From assembly GCF_041146795.1 (NCBI RefSeq), contig NC_135169.1, forward strand, positions 16,654,352 through 16,718,351: 64,000 nucleotides of DNA, read 5' to 3'. Position 1 is the first letter of the stretch; each line of letters begins with the position of its first letter. Source of the stretch: Maylandia zebra (lineage: Eukaryota; Chordata; Actinopteri; Cichliformes; Cichlidae). A program made the position numbers and the translations under genes. The notes under the pieces were generated by a model that ran no database searches, had not been told where the DNA came from, and worked only from the letters and a program-made list of their open reading frames with translations. This document shows, in pieces, positions 1-10,748 of this stretch.

Positions 1-367
1 GACAGAATTCTCCTGTTGTTCTCCAGCTTCTCCGTGGAAATTAACATTTTAGATAGTCATAAAACAAACCAAAGATTTTTTCTTTCTTGGAGATGGTATG
101 TAAAGCATTTGTTACCAGGCTTGCTCAGACTTGTTTACATCCAGTGACACAGTTTATGATTTGGGTGGAGCAGCTTACAGCAGGCTGGATGCATGAAACT
201 GAACACGTTTCATGTTCGCAGCTTTAACAACTACACATAATGAGGTCAGGATTTTTCTGATTATACTGACAATTCTTCAGAAGTGTGGAAGAAACAAGCT
301 GATGATAAGTAGAGGTACATTTCAAAAGTCACTAATACCTTTATATATCAATGAAATTTCCACACAG
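1..367 (+). other. GIMAP-A intron 1 (3' part)
   Basis: The window opens inside the intron that precedes the GTPase exon of GIMAP-A. Base 1 corresponds to base 54660 in the intact copy GIMAP-D, and the two introns are nearly identical up to the acceptor. The intron ends in CACACAG at 361-367. The first coding exon lies upstream of the window. Short open frames here are not credible genes. Confidence 0.8.
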
Positions 368-1278
368 GTGAACAAGGAGTGGAGGAAGAAGAGAAACCAG
401 TGGACAAAGGTCTTAGGATTGTGCTAGTTGGGAAAACTGGAGTTGGGAAAAGTTCAGCAGGAAACACCATCTTAGGAACAAAAGCTTTCAAGTCTACATC
501 ATCTCCTTCCTCAGTAACAACAGAGTGTCAGAAGGAAACCTGTCAGTTTGAAGGTCAAGAACTGGCTGTAGTCGATACTCCAGGTCTGTTTGACACTGTA
601 AAAAGTAACAATGAGGTGGTGACAGAGATTGCTAGGTGCATCTTATTTGCTGCTCCTGGTCCTCATGTGTTCCTGGTTGTGCTGCAGTCATTCCGATTTA
701 CAGAGGAAGAACAAACCACAGTGAAAATGATTCAGAAGATATTTGGCAAGGAAGCAAACCATTACACTATGGTGTTGTTCACTTATGGAGACAATCTGGA
801 GGCAGATGAATTCAACATAGAGGACTTCATTAAAGAAAGTAAAGCTCTCTCTGACTTCATCCGTCAGTGTCATGGAGGATATCATGTTTTTAACAACAGA
901 AACAAGGAACCCACTCAGGTCAGAGAGCTGCTGGAAAAGATCAATGTGATGGTTAAGGTCAACGGAGGAAGCTACTATACCAATGAAATATTCAAAGAGG
1001 CTTATCAAGCTATTGTAGATGAGATAAAACAAATTATGAGAGAAAATTTATCCATAACTCCTGCAGAGGCAAGAAAAGTGGCAGAAAAAAACAACCGCTT
1101 TAGTCGTTTTTTTCTAGCAACCTGTGTGTCCATTTGTGGAGTGGGTCATGGAGTAATTACAGGAGTACTTATTGGATCTGCGGTGGGACCAGTAGGTACT
1201 GCAGTGGGGGCGGTAGTTGGGGCTTTAGTGGGAGGTGCAGCTGTGGTAGTGAAGATGGGGGCCTGCAAAATACAATGA
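368..1278 (+). CDS. GIMAP-A, AIG1-type GTPase, exon 2 (5' end outside window)
   Basis: This exon encodes nearly all of a GIMAP/IAN GTPase, a family of immune-associated, often membrane-anchored guanine-nucleotide-binding proteins. Visible are the P-loop [12 protein letters not shown], a conserved Thr after it (G2), DTPG (G3), the GIMAP-specific hydrophobic box with [17 protein letters not shown] at the G4 position and HVFNN near G5. The last 45 residues are Gly/Ala/Val-rich and hydrophobic, fitting a membrane anchor. No in-frame ATG precedes the P-loop in this exon; the frame enters through the acceptor at 366-367 with two bases of a split Gly codon. The start is therefore in exon 1, as in GIMAP-D. 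The frame is open to TGA at 1276-1278. It is almost identical to GIMAP-D except just before the C-terminal glycine-rich segment. It looks functional, but exon 1 cannot be checked. Confidence 0.88.
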
Positions 1279-1680
1279 TGATGGGTGTGAATTGAATTCA
1301 TCTGCATGTAATTAATTGTACATCAATATGGAGATAAAGGACAATAAACACAGGAACAGAGTGTAATTTGTATCTTAATGTCAGTAAATTGTTTTCTGTT
1401 GACTTTGGACATCACAATTACTATAGGTTTACTAACTATCATTCAGTGGAAATAATTGAAATAATACACCACAAATGATCTAGATTAAGTTTTCTGAATG
1501 GTGTCTACAAGGTATATTTTAAATACCTTTTGTGATGTGAGAAGGAAAAAGTTCAAATCAGTAATACAGAGAAAGGTTTAGATTTGTGTTAATAAGAATT
1601 TGAAACTTATGTTTGAAGATTATGTTAGTCCATAACAAGTCCATTCTTTGAACTTTTTATGTTTATCAATAAAAAGGTGT
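1279..1680 (+). other. GIMAP-A 3' UTR with poly(A) signals
   Basis: The sequence after the stop aligns with the region after GIMAP-D. AATAAA occurs near 1343 and at 1668-1673; the second is followed by a conserved GGTGTCATGTATACACTC segment found at the same place in GIMAP-D. Homology between the two gene copies continues to about 1800. Confidence 0.65.
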
Positions 1681-1976
1681 CATGTATACACTCTGTTTCT
1701 AGAGCATTATTGCTGAGCAGGTTTCAAACACACCCAAAACCTTAAACAAATCCCCTTTAAAATAGTTTAAAGTGTAATTCTAAAGAAAAGATTTTTGTTT
1801 TAACACTGGTTTTAACCATGTGTTTGACAGCTGGTTTAGGCTTCTGATCACAGACCTACATGGCCATCATCTTTACTTCTGAAACACTCCATTTCATTTT
1901 CTTTCAACTCAATTTTTTTTTTTTGCTGCCAACAAATACATCCTTCCAGATACAAATTTCTCAGTTTCACCATCTG

Positions 1977-1999
1977 TATTTTTCAGACCATAAGGCGCA
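1977..1999 (+). mobile_element. pogo-type terminal inverted repeat fragment
   Basis: The string ending in ACCATAAGGCGCA matches the terminus of the pogo element at 29314. Only the tip is left; it is cut by the piggyBac-like element that starts at 2000. Confidence 0.5.
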
Positions 2000-2582
2000 T
2001 TAACCCTTTAAGACCTACCATAGAACCAAATCCGCCAGAGCTTATATAATATTTTTACATGCTGTGGAGCCATTTCTGGGAGCATTTCAAGTTGATATAC
2101 ATCAATACAACCATTATAGCCCAACTTTTAATAATATGCATTCATTAAGTGCGTAGTAACTACATAAATTGCAAAAAAGTGCAATAAACTATAAAAAATT
2201 GAAAATTGTTTTTGTTTTTTTTTAAATATATTTGTAGTTAGAGAAATTTAAGAGGCTTATCCCTCAAAACTGTAAATACAAAAAAGTTGCACAAAATAGT
2301 TTCCCACCACAGGAAATTTATTTTGAGTTTCTTCATAGTTTTATTTTTGAAATACACCAATGTTCATATAATGGCAGGAAAAATTAAAATAAATATTATA
2401 GTGCAAATTTGCAAAGAAAACAGCATATGCATCAAACTAAACTATTTCCAGCAGTGCAATATGAGTCCTAAGCATCCCAGAAACGACACAGAAAGGCATA
2501 AAGTCAAACATAACTTTTAAAAACACCAGTATAGGCTCATAAGGCCCCGATGATGAAAAACTACATTTCCGCAAAATGACTT

Positions 2583-3947
2583 TGTCATGGTCCTGGGTCG
2601 GTGACCCAGCGCTTTTAGTTTGTTATCATTTTCTAGTTGATGATGATGGTTTGAGTTCTATGTATTATATTCGGTCTGCCTTTGAGTCTGCGTCTCTGTC
2701 TGTCTATGGTGTCACCCCGTCTGTTTGTGAAGCTGTCTGTTTAGTTCTGTGTCTTGTTTGGTTCCCCGTGTCTGAGTTTCCTGTTTTATTGTGAAGGTCT
2801 CTGTCTGATGTGAGTGTGTTCAGTTTACGTTTCCCCTGTCCCGTCAGCTCTGATTCCTCCCAGCTGTGTTGCCCTCCTGTCTCTCATCCCCTGATTACTG
2901 GTCTGTGTATTTAAGCCCTGTGTGTTCTCCTGCCTGTTGCCGGTTCGTCTGTGTTACTTGGTGTCCTGCTCGTCATCTGCCTCTCGTCCCTTTGTCGTAT
3001 GCTCCCAGGTCTGTTATTTTAGTTTTCCCAGTTTAGGTGTTTTCAGTAGTGATGGTGAGATGAAGCCTCATGATGAACTGAAGCTTCCCATCCAACTGGT
3101 CGACTCATGGTTCGAAGCATTGTGATGATTCATTTGCTCTACTGCGCCATCAAGTGGACAATTCAAGTGAAACGGGCTCAATGATTATAATGATGTGATG
3201 TGTAAACCTCTAAACTGAATAAATAAATTGTTTTTTATGGTTATTTATCCCGAATATTGTCTCAGTATGTCTGATACAAAAGAGAAAGTGGAAACTATCA
3301 GTACACAGTTTTTGGGATGATTGTGTAACTGCGTAATCATGCTTATGTACATCTCAATAATGACACAAACTAGTGTTCAAGTTGAATGAATAAAGGAATT
3401 ACTATTGTTCATGACACCAATAACTGAACTCTAAATATTAGTTATATTTAATATTATACTAATTTTATATTATATTAATTGAATTAATGTTTGTGTATAA
3501 TAAATTGGCAGCTTAACACAGGAATGTACATGGAAACAAAAAGGGAGGGAGTTGTGATGTGAATGTGCTTGTGACTTTATAACAGTGCTCATGGGGGAAT
3601 CAGCTGTGTTTTGCTGCCCATTTTATTTCGAATCTGGCGCGAACCGGTGAACCAGTTCCCGAATCAGTCACGTGGTACGGACTGCCCGCGAGGCCTCGAA
3701 CGTCACTGCATACGTAATCAACGCAAGCCTCGATACACGCTTCAGAAAAACGCCCCCGCGATTACCCGACGCACGATTCGAAGCTTCGACACACAGGACA
3801 CATCACTAGTTTTCAGTTATTTGTCATGCCCCACTGCTTGTTTGCCACTACACCTTGTAAATAAACTTCACTAGCATTTTCATCCACTGATTGCATCTTG
3901 GGTCCTCCTTCCTCCACACCACACGGCTCGCCTTACCAGCCGTGACA
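2583..3947 (+). mobile_element. solo LTR of a Ty3/gypsy-type element
   Basis: The segment begins TGTCATGGTC and ends AGCCGTGACA, so it carries short TGTCA/TGACA inverted ends. It contains a TATTTAA promoter-like motif near 2908 and AATAAA near 3860. Flanks GACTT (2578-2582) and GACGT (3948-3952) look like a target duplication with one change. There is no internal coding region. The end resembles that of the LTR at 63404. Confidence 0.7.
3047..3808. mobile_element. non-autonomous hAT element inside the solo LTR
   Basis: The termini are TAGTGATG and CATCACTA, flanked by the 8-bp duplication GTTTTCAG at 3039-3046 and 3809-3816. TIRs with an 8-bp duplication are diagnostic of hAT. No transposase frame is visible in the 762 bp. 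Confidence 0.8.
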
Positions 3948-4285
3948 GACGTCACTTCCAGTTTCTGGCAGGTCATGGCGGACATGCGATAGTTCGTGCT
4001 GATGGACGTAGGAAGTGTTACAAACGGCTGATCGGATCGGCAAAACGTGCTTCTGGAACATTTTTTTGTTGCTTCAAGGGCTTTTTATGTTGTTTTTTCA
4101 AACCTATATATGGAAGGAAACTGTGACCTAGGACAAGCTGATGGCAGAAGGTGTAAGTACACCTCCTCCGGTTTCATATGCAAAAAATATTATTGCGCTA
4201 GCTTACGTGGTTGCAGTGCTACTGGGATTTAAAAATAGTTATGCAAAATGGAGCATGCCCGCTCCGACCGGCTTTGAAGGGTTAA

Positions 4286-6140
4286 GCAAAGCAAAGCAGT
4301 CAGATAAGTCAAACTTCACTCAATTCATTCTTCTTGCTTCATCTACTTCCGTACAATTGATTCATTAATGTTGAATTCTCGGGCAGCTTTATGAAAGCTT
4401 TATGTAACCAACTTTAAGGTATAAAGGTGAATTACAGTGCAATAATTACTCGGGCTCGTAATAAGACCCTGGCCAGAATCAGAAGACACCAAATTCGTAT
4501 GGAGCCAAAGTATTGAGCAGCAATAATGATCTGGAAACAAGGTTAACTTTTGAGTAGCCACTCTTGTATTGTTACAAAGTATAACAGGTATTTGTCCAAT
4601 TTATACAGATAAAATATAAAATAAAATAAATAGTGTGCACACTCAAACAAAATAAAAGTACTCGTTGGGGCCCTTTAAGAATTTAGAGTTAAGCTGGCGA
4701 TAGCCAACTTCAAAGGTCCTTGTGAGTGTAACTGGAATGTATGAGTGTGTGGTGTGTATCTTCTTTGGGGTAGATCGTCCTCAAAGTGGTTGGCTCGCCA
4801 TCTATCACGACCGGAATATCGTCCTGGTCCTTGGACTTTTTCGTCCTCTCCAAAAAACCTGACCTATAATCCAGGTCATAAAATGTATATTCTAATCAGT
4901 CTTTCCCAGATGCATTGTTTTAGGTTAAAATACAAAATCAAAATATTGCATCACCTCACATTCATTGCATCGACATCTTAAATCTTATCAAATCTCACAG
5001 TTCTGTTGTACAACATTCAATTTTCAAGCATATCAAATATGAGAACTAAACATTTAAGTTGATCAAATATTTCTCTATTCATGTAAACATTAATTAAACA
5101 ATGCTTATGGTAAGTAACCATTGACATTCAAAATACAATACACCATAACAAATTCAGAACTATGTGCAAATAAGCAACAAAATATACATGCGAGTTCAGT
5201 TCAGAGGCATTAAAGCGGTGTGCTTAATTTCTCCACACTATAGGCCTATTCGTGAGAGAGAAATGCACTAAAAATTACCCTCTAGCTTACTTTAAACTCA
5301 CAGTGAACTGACAAAAATTAGCTTTAGAGCAGCTAAGAACATGTTGCTCACCGTTGCTCTGTTTCACAAATGCCCAACACACACTGGCGTTGGAATTGCA
5401 GCAGCTCTCCGGATGAAAGGTGAGTGGTTAGCCTGTGAGACACCGAGCTAGCATTAGCATGATCGCGACGGTAAGTCTCTACAAGTTTTTTTTCATCAGA
5501 ATAACATTCGTCTTACCGACGTTGCCTCTCTCCTTCATCCAGCCACTCAACTCCGGACTTCCAGCAGGTAAGTAGGCTGGCTTTCCTTCCTCTCAATCCT
5601 GAGTTTTTCCTCTCTTTTGTCCGTGGATTTCTCGGTTTGAGTAGCAGATGCCTCCACTCCTCTTGCAGAGATGAGAAAACCCGGGAGCACCATGCACCTT
5701 CACCTCACTTCCTGGCTGACAGGGTCAATGCGGCCTGGGTAGGCTCTGATTGGTCGCTGAGCGAGGTGCATTCAATGGTCATAGGAAATATGACGTTTTG
5801 CTGATGTAGACAGTTAATATAAAAGAGAATAAATATGATTTTTCTCATCTGGGCTACATTTATATGCATTTATATTAAGTTAATGAAACAATAAATTGAG
5901 AATTATATTAGTGATAAAGTGAAGATCAATCTCTGCTAATCATTTCAATCAAGTAAACTTCAAAATAAAACTGTGAGAGTCAGTGTCATCATATCAGTAG
6001 CTGCATTTGATTCAAAAAACAGACATTTCCCTGAGTTTATGTAATTCAACACATACAGAAAACAATTTACCTAATAAAGAGATTTTACATTGTTGAACAA
6101 AATGTCATTTGAGGTGATAACATATTAAATGACAACCAGT
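4286..6140. other. no recognised gene; candidate exon-like signals at 5412-5573
   Basis: I find no protein similarity here. The stretch is AT-rich up to about 5330. Between 5400 and 5600 it is richer in splice-like signals, with three strong donor matches. It may be a decayed element or the 5' end of an unannotated transcript. Confidence 0.35.
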
Positions 6141-6260
6141 GTTTGGTAAGTTACGTTAAATTTATTAACGAGTTACATTACTAGTTACTTCTGTCAAAAG
6201 TAACTCAGTTACTTTAAGTTACTCGTTACCTTCAAAGGAACTAGTTACTAAGGAAAGTAA
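6141..6260. repeat. fragment of a GTTACT-rich MITE
   Basis: The stretch is a chain of AGTTAC/GTAACT words forming internal inverted repeats, resembling the terminal part of common fish MITEs that begin near CAGTGTTTGG. The distal end is missing. Confidence 0.4.
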
Positions 6261-6453
6261 CTCTGATTTTACTCAGAATTCTCTTGTTAATGTGTTGCTT
6301 CTGGATACCCACCAAGATTGCCAGTCTTCTAGCTTGTTTACTTGCCACAAGTGCACTGTCCCACCTACCAACAGAAAGGAAAAAATAATGTGGATATTTC
6401 CAGGAGAGAAATCCCATGCCTGGACCGTCCTTGACCAATGCCATGATTCTAGC

Positions 6454-6487
6454 CTACGAGAATAGCCGCCCCAGGCTATTCTCGTAG
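6454..6487. repeat. perfect 14-bp inverted repeat (hairpin)
   Basis: Arms CTACGAGAATAGCC (6454-6467) and GGCTATTCTCGTAG (6474-6487) pair perfectly around a 6-base loop. It lies immediately 5' of a SINE-like segment. Confidence 0.85.
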
Positions 6488-6600
6488 AGTTGGGAGTTGG
6501 GAGTTCTCAAGAGTTGGGAGTTCGCCTTGCAATCGGAAGGTTTCGATTCGAGCCCTTGGTCAAGACACTTCACCCGTTGCCTACTGGTAGTGGTCAGAGT
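6488..6600 (+). mobile_element. tRNA-derived SINE fragment
   Basis: The segment contains GGGAGTTCGCC followed by a B-box-like GATTCGAGCCC and then CAAGACACTTCACCCGTTGC, an arrangement seen in tRNA-derived fish SINEs. TTGGGAGTT is locally repeated at the 5' edge. The 3' part is replaced by a hAT-like fragment from about 6601. Confidence 0.5.
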
Positions 6601-6740
6601 AGTGATGTGATGTTCTGTATCGAGGATTCAAAGCTTGTGTCGAGTAATTTAGCGGGCGTTTCTGTGATGTGCGTATCGAGGCTTGTTTCATTTATGGGAG
6701 GAGCTGAAAATGATGACCCTTCAACCCCCTAGACTAGCCA
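6601..6740 (+). mobile_element. hAT-like fragment related to the 3047 element
   Basis: It begins AGTGATGTGATG and carries ATCGAGG and AAAGCTTGTGTCGA words that recall the ends of the hAT at 3047-3808. The copy is short and diverged, so the assignment is tentative. Confidence 0.35.
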
Positions 6741-6979
6741 GGGGATGTAACATAAATTGGGGATAGAGAAGGAGGAGCCAAGATGGTAATTTTAGAAGGT
6801 TTATTTAATGCTGGTGATGAGATTTGGGTTCAGACTGAGGTATAACATAAGGGAGAGCCAAGGCCAACATAACAAACAAAACATCCCTGACGTAATAATA
6901 AAATGCATCGGTTAAAACACTCGACTTCAGGTACACGATGCCCAACTGGAAACACTTCAGAAAACCGAGATTCACAGAA

Positions 6980-7079
6980 GTTACAGAAAATGTTAAATTT
7001 TTGTGATTTATATTGTTATCGGACAATAGATGTTTTATATCGGGATATGAGATTTTGGTCATATCGCACAGCCCTAGTA
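6980..7079. mobile_element. terminus of a hAT-like element
   Basis: The sequence ends CATATCGCACAGCCCTAG at 7079, the reverse of the CTAGGGCTGTGCGATATG terminus common in fish hAT elements. No transposase is visible between here and 6740, and the other end was not found. Confidence 0.4.
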
Positions 7080-7087
7080 GTTACTAT

Positions 7088-7241
7088 GGACTTAATGCAT
7101 ACATATATTAAAATTTGAGCTATAAAAGTTGTATTGATTTATGGCAACTTGAAATGCTCCCCAAAATGGCACTACAGCATGTAAAAATATAAAGATAAGC
7201 TGTGGCGGACTTTGGTTCTATGGTAGTTCTTAAAGGGTTAA
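7088..7241 (-). mobile_element. piggyBac-like fragment, inverted
   Basis: The reverse complement matches the left end of the element at 2000, including the CCCTTTAAGA terminus and the TTAA at 7238-7241. Only about 150 bp remain. Confidence 0.5.
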
Positions 7242-7283
7242 CATAAAACTGTTGTCGGAACCATACTGAATTCCACCAGAGAA

Positions 7284-7326
7284 ACACACACACACACACA
7301 CACACACACATATGAAGAGAGAGAGT
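7284..7326. repeat. (CA)n / (GA)n microsatellite
   Basis: A run of about a dozen CA units is followed by a short GA run. Confidence 0.9.
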
Positions 7327-7980
7327 ATGCATAGCATGCAAACAGCTACCAAACAGCCATCATAATACGTCATACAATGAGAACAGGACAAATCAACAAT
7401 TGACAATGACTAATTAATATTAAAATCTGTAACATAAGGTATTGTTTGGAGTTTAGTCTGTTACTGTTACTATCAGGAACTTTTACTCGTGCACCATAGA
7501 GAGCATCCTGACGGGAAACATCTTAACCTGGTTCGGGAGCAGCACCATGCTAGACAGATGAGCTCTACAGAGGGTTGAGCGCACCATCCACTCCGAGCTC
7601 ACTGACCTGCACTCAATCTACAGCAGGCGGTGCTGGACCAAGGCCAGGAAGATGGTGAAGGACCTCAGCCATCCCAACAACAGACTGTTCTCTCTGTTGA
7701 GGTCAGGAAAGCGATTCCGCTCCCTGAAGACCAACACAGAGAGACTGAGGAGGAGCTTCTTCCCGCAGGCGATACGGTCTCTCAATCACAAACACACCAC
7801 CACACAGTACTGACCCACACATATAGTTCTTACACACACACTGGACATTCTGGACATTGTTATCACTTAAATCACTTTAAGCATATTTGCACTGCACAAG
7901 ACATAATGTGGATCGCACAACACTGGTCACTATATTCTTCATTCCCAGTTAATACTTGTACAGCTGCTGTTATTGTGTGC

Positions 7981-8340
<360 letters not shown>

Positions 8341-8690
8341 TTATATTTCTTCATACATTCTTATATAGTTCTATATTGTGTATTTTGTTGTACAGTTATT
8401 TTATTTTCAACTTTAATTTATATATTTTATCTTATTCTTTCCCAGTTAAATTTACCCTTCATTCTAATTTGTGTTGTACAGTTATTTCATTTTTAACCTT
8501 AGTTTTTTTATATTTTATTCCTTCCTAGTTAAATTTACCCCTTTTAATTTTTCATATTTATTTCCTATCTTATTCATAGCCCTTTCCTTTTTTTTTTCTT
8601 TAGGTCACGAGCAGTTGTCTACGCATTTCACTGCATATCGTACTGTGTATGACTGTGTATGTGACAAATAAAAATTTGAATTTGAATTTA

Positions 8691-9076
8691 TCTTTACCAT
8701 TTCTTCTTGGAGCAACTGTAAGCCACATAATTTCCTTAGGGAATAATAAAGTATTCTGATTCAGATTTTTTCAGGATGACCTGCCATTATCCAATGACAC
8801 ATCTGCTTACCTGTATCTTTTGCTCGTTTCTCCTCCTCTTCTTTTCTCTTTTTTTCTAAACTGAGCACCTGATGGCTTTCAACTTTTCTTGTCCATCTTA
8901 CATTGGTTTTAATGTTGCACTCCAGTATGAGCACCCACTCCCCAACCCGAGGATCACCACAACATAACCTAATAGATCTACACCTTAGTTCACAGATTAA
9001 CTTTGTCTAAGGTTTATTTCTGGGATTTTGCACTACCCAGGATTCAAATCATGAATACATAATGGTACGTCATACA
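8691..9076. other. no gene seen
   Basis: This is a mixture of short repeat-like pieces. A LINE-tail-like GGGAATAATAAAGTATTCTG occurs near 8740. A 19-base string near 9066-9084 recurs near 7366-7384, possibly an insertion duplication or shared repeat. No promoter like that of GIMAP-D is visible upstream of GIMAP-B. Confidence 0.4.
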
Positions 9077-9109
9077 ATGAGAACAAGGATAGACACGTTG
9101 TCCAGATTG
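9077..9109 (+). pseudogene. GIMAP-B exon 1 (degraded)
   Basis: The segment aligns with GIMAP-D exon 1: GACACGTTGTCCAGATTG is followed by the same GTAAGTGCCTC donor. It is 33 nt rather than 37, so it would join the next exon out of phase. Homology to the GIMAP-D intron continues to about 9395, after which unrelated sequence leads to the ERV. Confidence 0.75.
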
Positions 9110-9500
9110 GTAAGTGCCTCTCTATATATCACACTCTTTTTTAGGTGTACTTTACACTTTAGATAAAGAGCAACGCAGCTTGGCAGACATGTATTGGGTT
9201 AAACTTGTACATGTGTACAGTAACTGTCTGAATTGCTCAGTAGAGTACGCAAACAAAGACAACCTCACAAAGTCTGCTTTCTGATGAGTAAATTGGTGCT
9301 CGGTCCACAGAGATTGTAACTGGCTTATATAAAAATGCATGTTTGTGTTTTCAGATGAATTTGTCTGATCAAAAGTACAATTTAAATAGATGACAAAAAC
9401 AACAACAAAAGCCCAGGAGGGATTGAGCACGTTCAGGGACAAGGTGTTGTTATGATTTCATAGTTTTACTGGAGTTTTATTTTGTGTATGGGATGAAGCG

Positions 9501-10748
9501 TGTTGTGGGATTTCTCTAGGGATGGGTACCGGTATCCGGTGCCATGACGGCACCGGTTCTAACATAAACGGTAGTAACCAGACAGAAAAGCAGCGCACAT
9601 TTCGGTGCTTTATTTCGGTGCTTTTTTTTCCTGAGCTGTGATACACTTTAGATTCTAGCCAATCATTTTATGTTTCCGAGGATAGTAGGCGGGGCCAGGT
9701 ACGTACGTTCTTTTAGAGCAGAGCTACAGATTAAAAATGCCCAAGGCGAAGCGGTCAAAAGTCTGGCTGTACTTCACAGCAAAAGATGCAAACTCAGCAG
9801 CAACAAGTGCTTTAAGCTGATACTGTGATACTGTCAAAGGAGGTAACATCTCAAATCCGATGAAACACCTGGCGACGTATAGCGTTTTTTTGTTTTTTAA
9901 AAGCCGAGAAATGCGCCATATTTGATAGCTTGCTGTGAGACCTCACACCGAGCACATCTACTGCGGGTGTGGTGCCTGTTATCGGACCCGGAGTTAGCAA
10001 CATCCCCCAAAAACACGAAGAGGAGAGTCCTGGCCCCTAGCCCTGCCAGTGTAGCAGAAATGATGAGGATGATGATGCAGCAGCCGTTCTTCTCTGCGTG
10101 AGTAGCTTAATGTTGTTCGTGCGTAATTTACGCTGAGTAGGCTAACCACGTTATTACATTAATGCATGTAAGGTGAACTAGCAAACATCATCATAGCTAC
10201 ATGCGGCTGTCTTCTTGTTTGATGGCAGATGCTCCCTTCACCCTGGCCAAAAAGGCTAAAATGACCAAAGAAAAAGTGGAAAACAGCTGAACATGAGAGG
10301 TTTTTGGACAAAGTTTTTGTTTTTTCATTGGTTAAGCACTGTTTCCAGCCAAGAGTGATACCATATATGCCCCATAGCTGCAGAAAAGGCTAACATTGTT
10401 ATCTTTTTACAAAAAAACAGCTGAACATGAGAGGTTTTTGGACCAATTTTGTGTTTTTTCCATTCTTAAAGCACCGGTTTGAGCACCATTTAAGCACCGG
10501 CACTGTTTCAAAAGTACCGGTTTGGCACCGGTATCGGATAAAACCTAAACGATACCCATCCCTAGATTTCTCTTTAGTGTATTGTCCTTTAATGTATTGT
10601 CTTGATGAAATTCTTTCATGTTACTGAGTTTAGCATGTCTGGTTCACACCTCATTTATGCCGGGAAATAGATGGTGAGAAACTGGTGAATGTCTTCCAGG
10701 AGATGGAAGCTCACACAGGAAGGCTTGACCCCTGAGTGGGGGACATTC
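9501..10748 (+). repeat. ERV 5' LTR, split and truncated
   Basis: LTR sequence runs from 9501 to 9516, then resumes at 10573 after the hAT insertion and matches the 3' LTR to about 10748. The rest of the LTR, including the region corresponding to its poly(A) signal and end, and the primer-binding site are missing; gag-like sequence follows directly. By eye it shows roughly 20 differences in about 175 aligned bases from the 3' LTR. Confidence 0.85.
9517..10564. mobile_element. non-autonomous hAT (ZBED-type) inside the ERV 5' LTR
   Basis: The termini are TAGGGATGGG and CCCATCCCTA, flanked by the 8-bp duplication GATTTCTC (9509-9516 and 10565-10572). From about 9737 a short frame, MPKAKRSKVWLYFT, resembles the BED zinc-finger start of hAT transposases, but the remaining transposase is absent. 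A fragment of the same family is at 58573-58790. The ends are rich in ACCGGT palindromes. Confidence 0.85.

Larger units (their letters stand above)
2000..4285 (+). mobile_element. piggyBac-like non-autonomous element
   Basis: The segment is bounded by TTAA at 2000-2003 and 4282-4285, with imperfect inverted ends beginning CCCTTTAAGACC on the left and ending GGCTTTGAAGGG on the right. TTAA targets and CCC termini are the piggyBac signature. No transposase is visible. The same left end recurs inverted at 7241 and 57680. A gypsy-type LTR has inserted into it. Confidence 0.65.

Noticed and set aside
212..427. Short frame before the GIMAP GTPase exon (also at 28075 and 41759)
   Set aside because: It crosses the splice acceptor in a different frame from the GTPase and is conserved only because the introns are duplicated.
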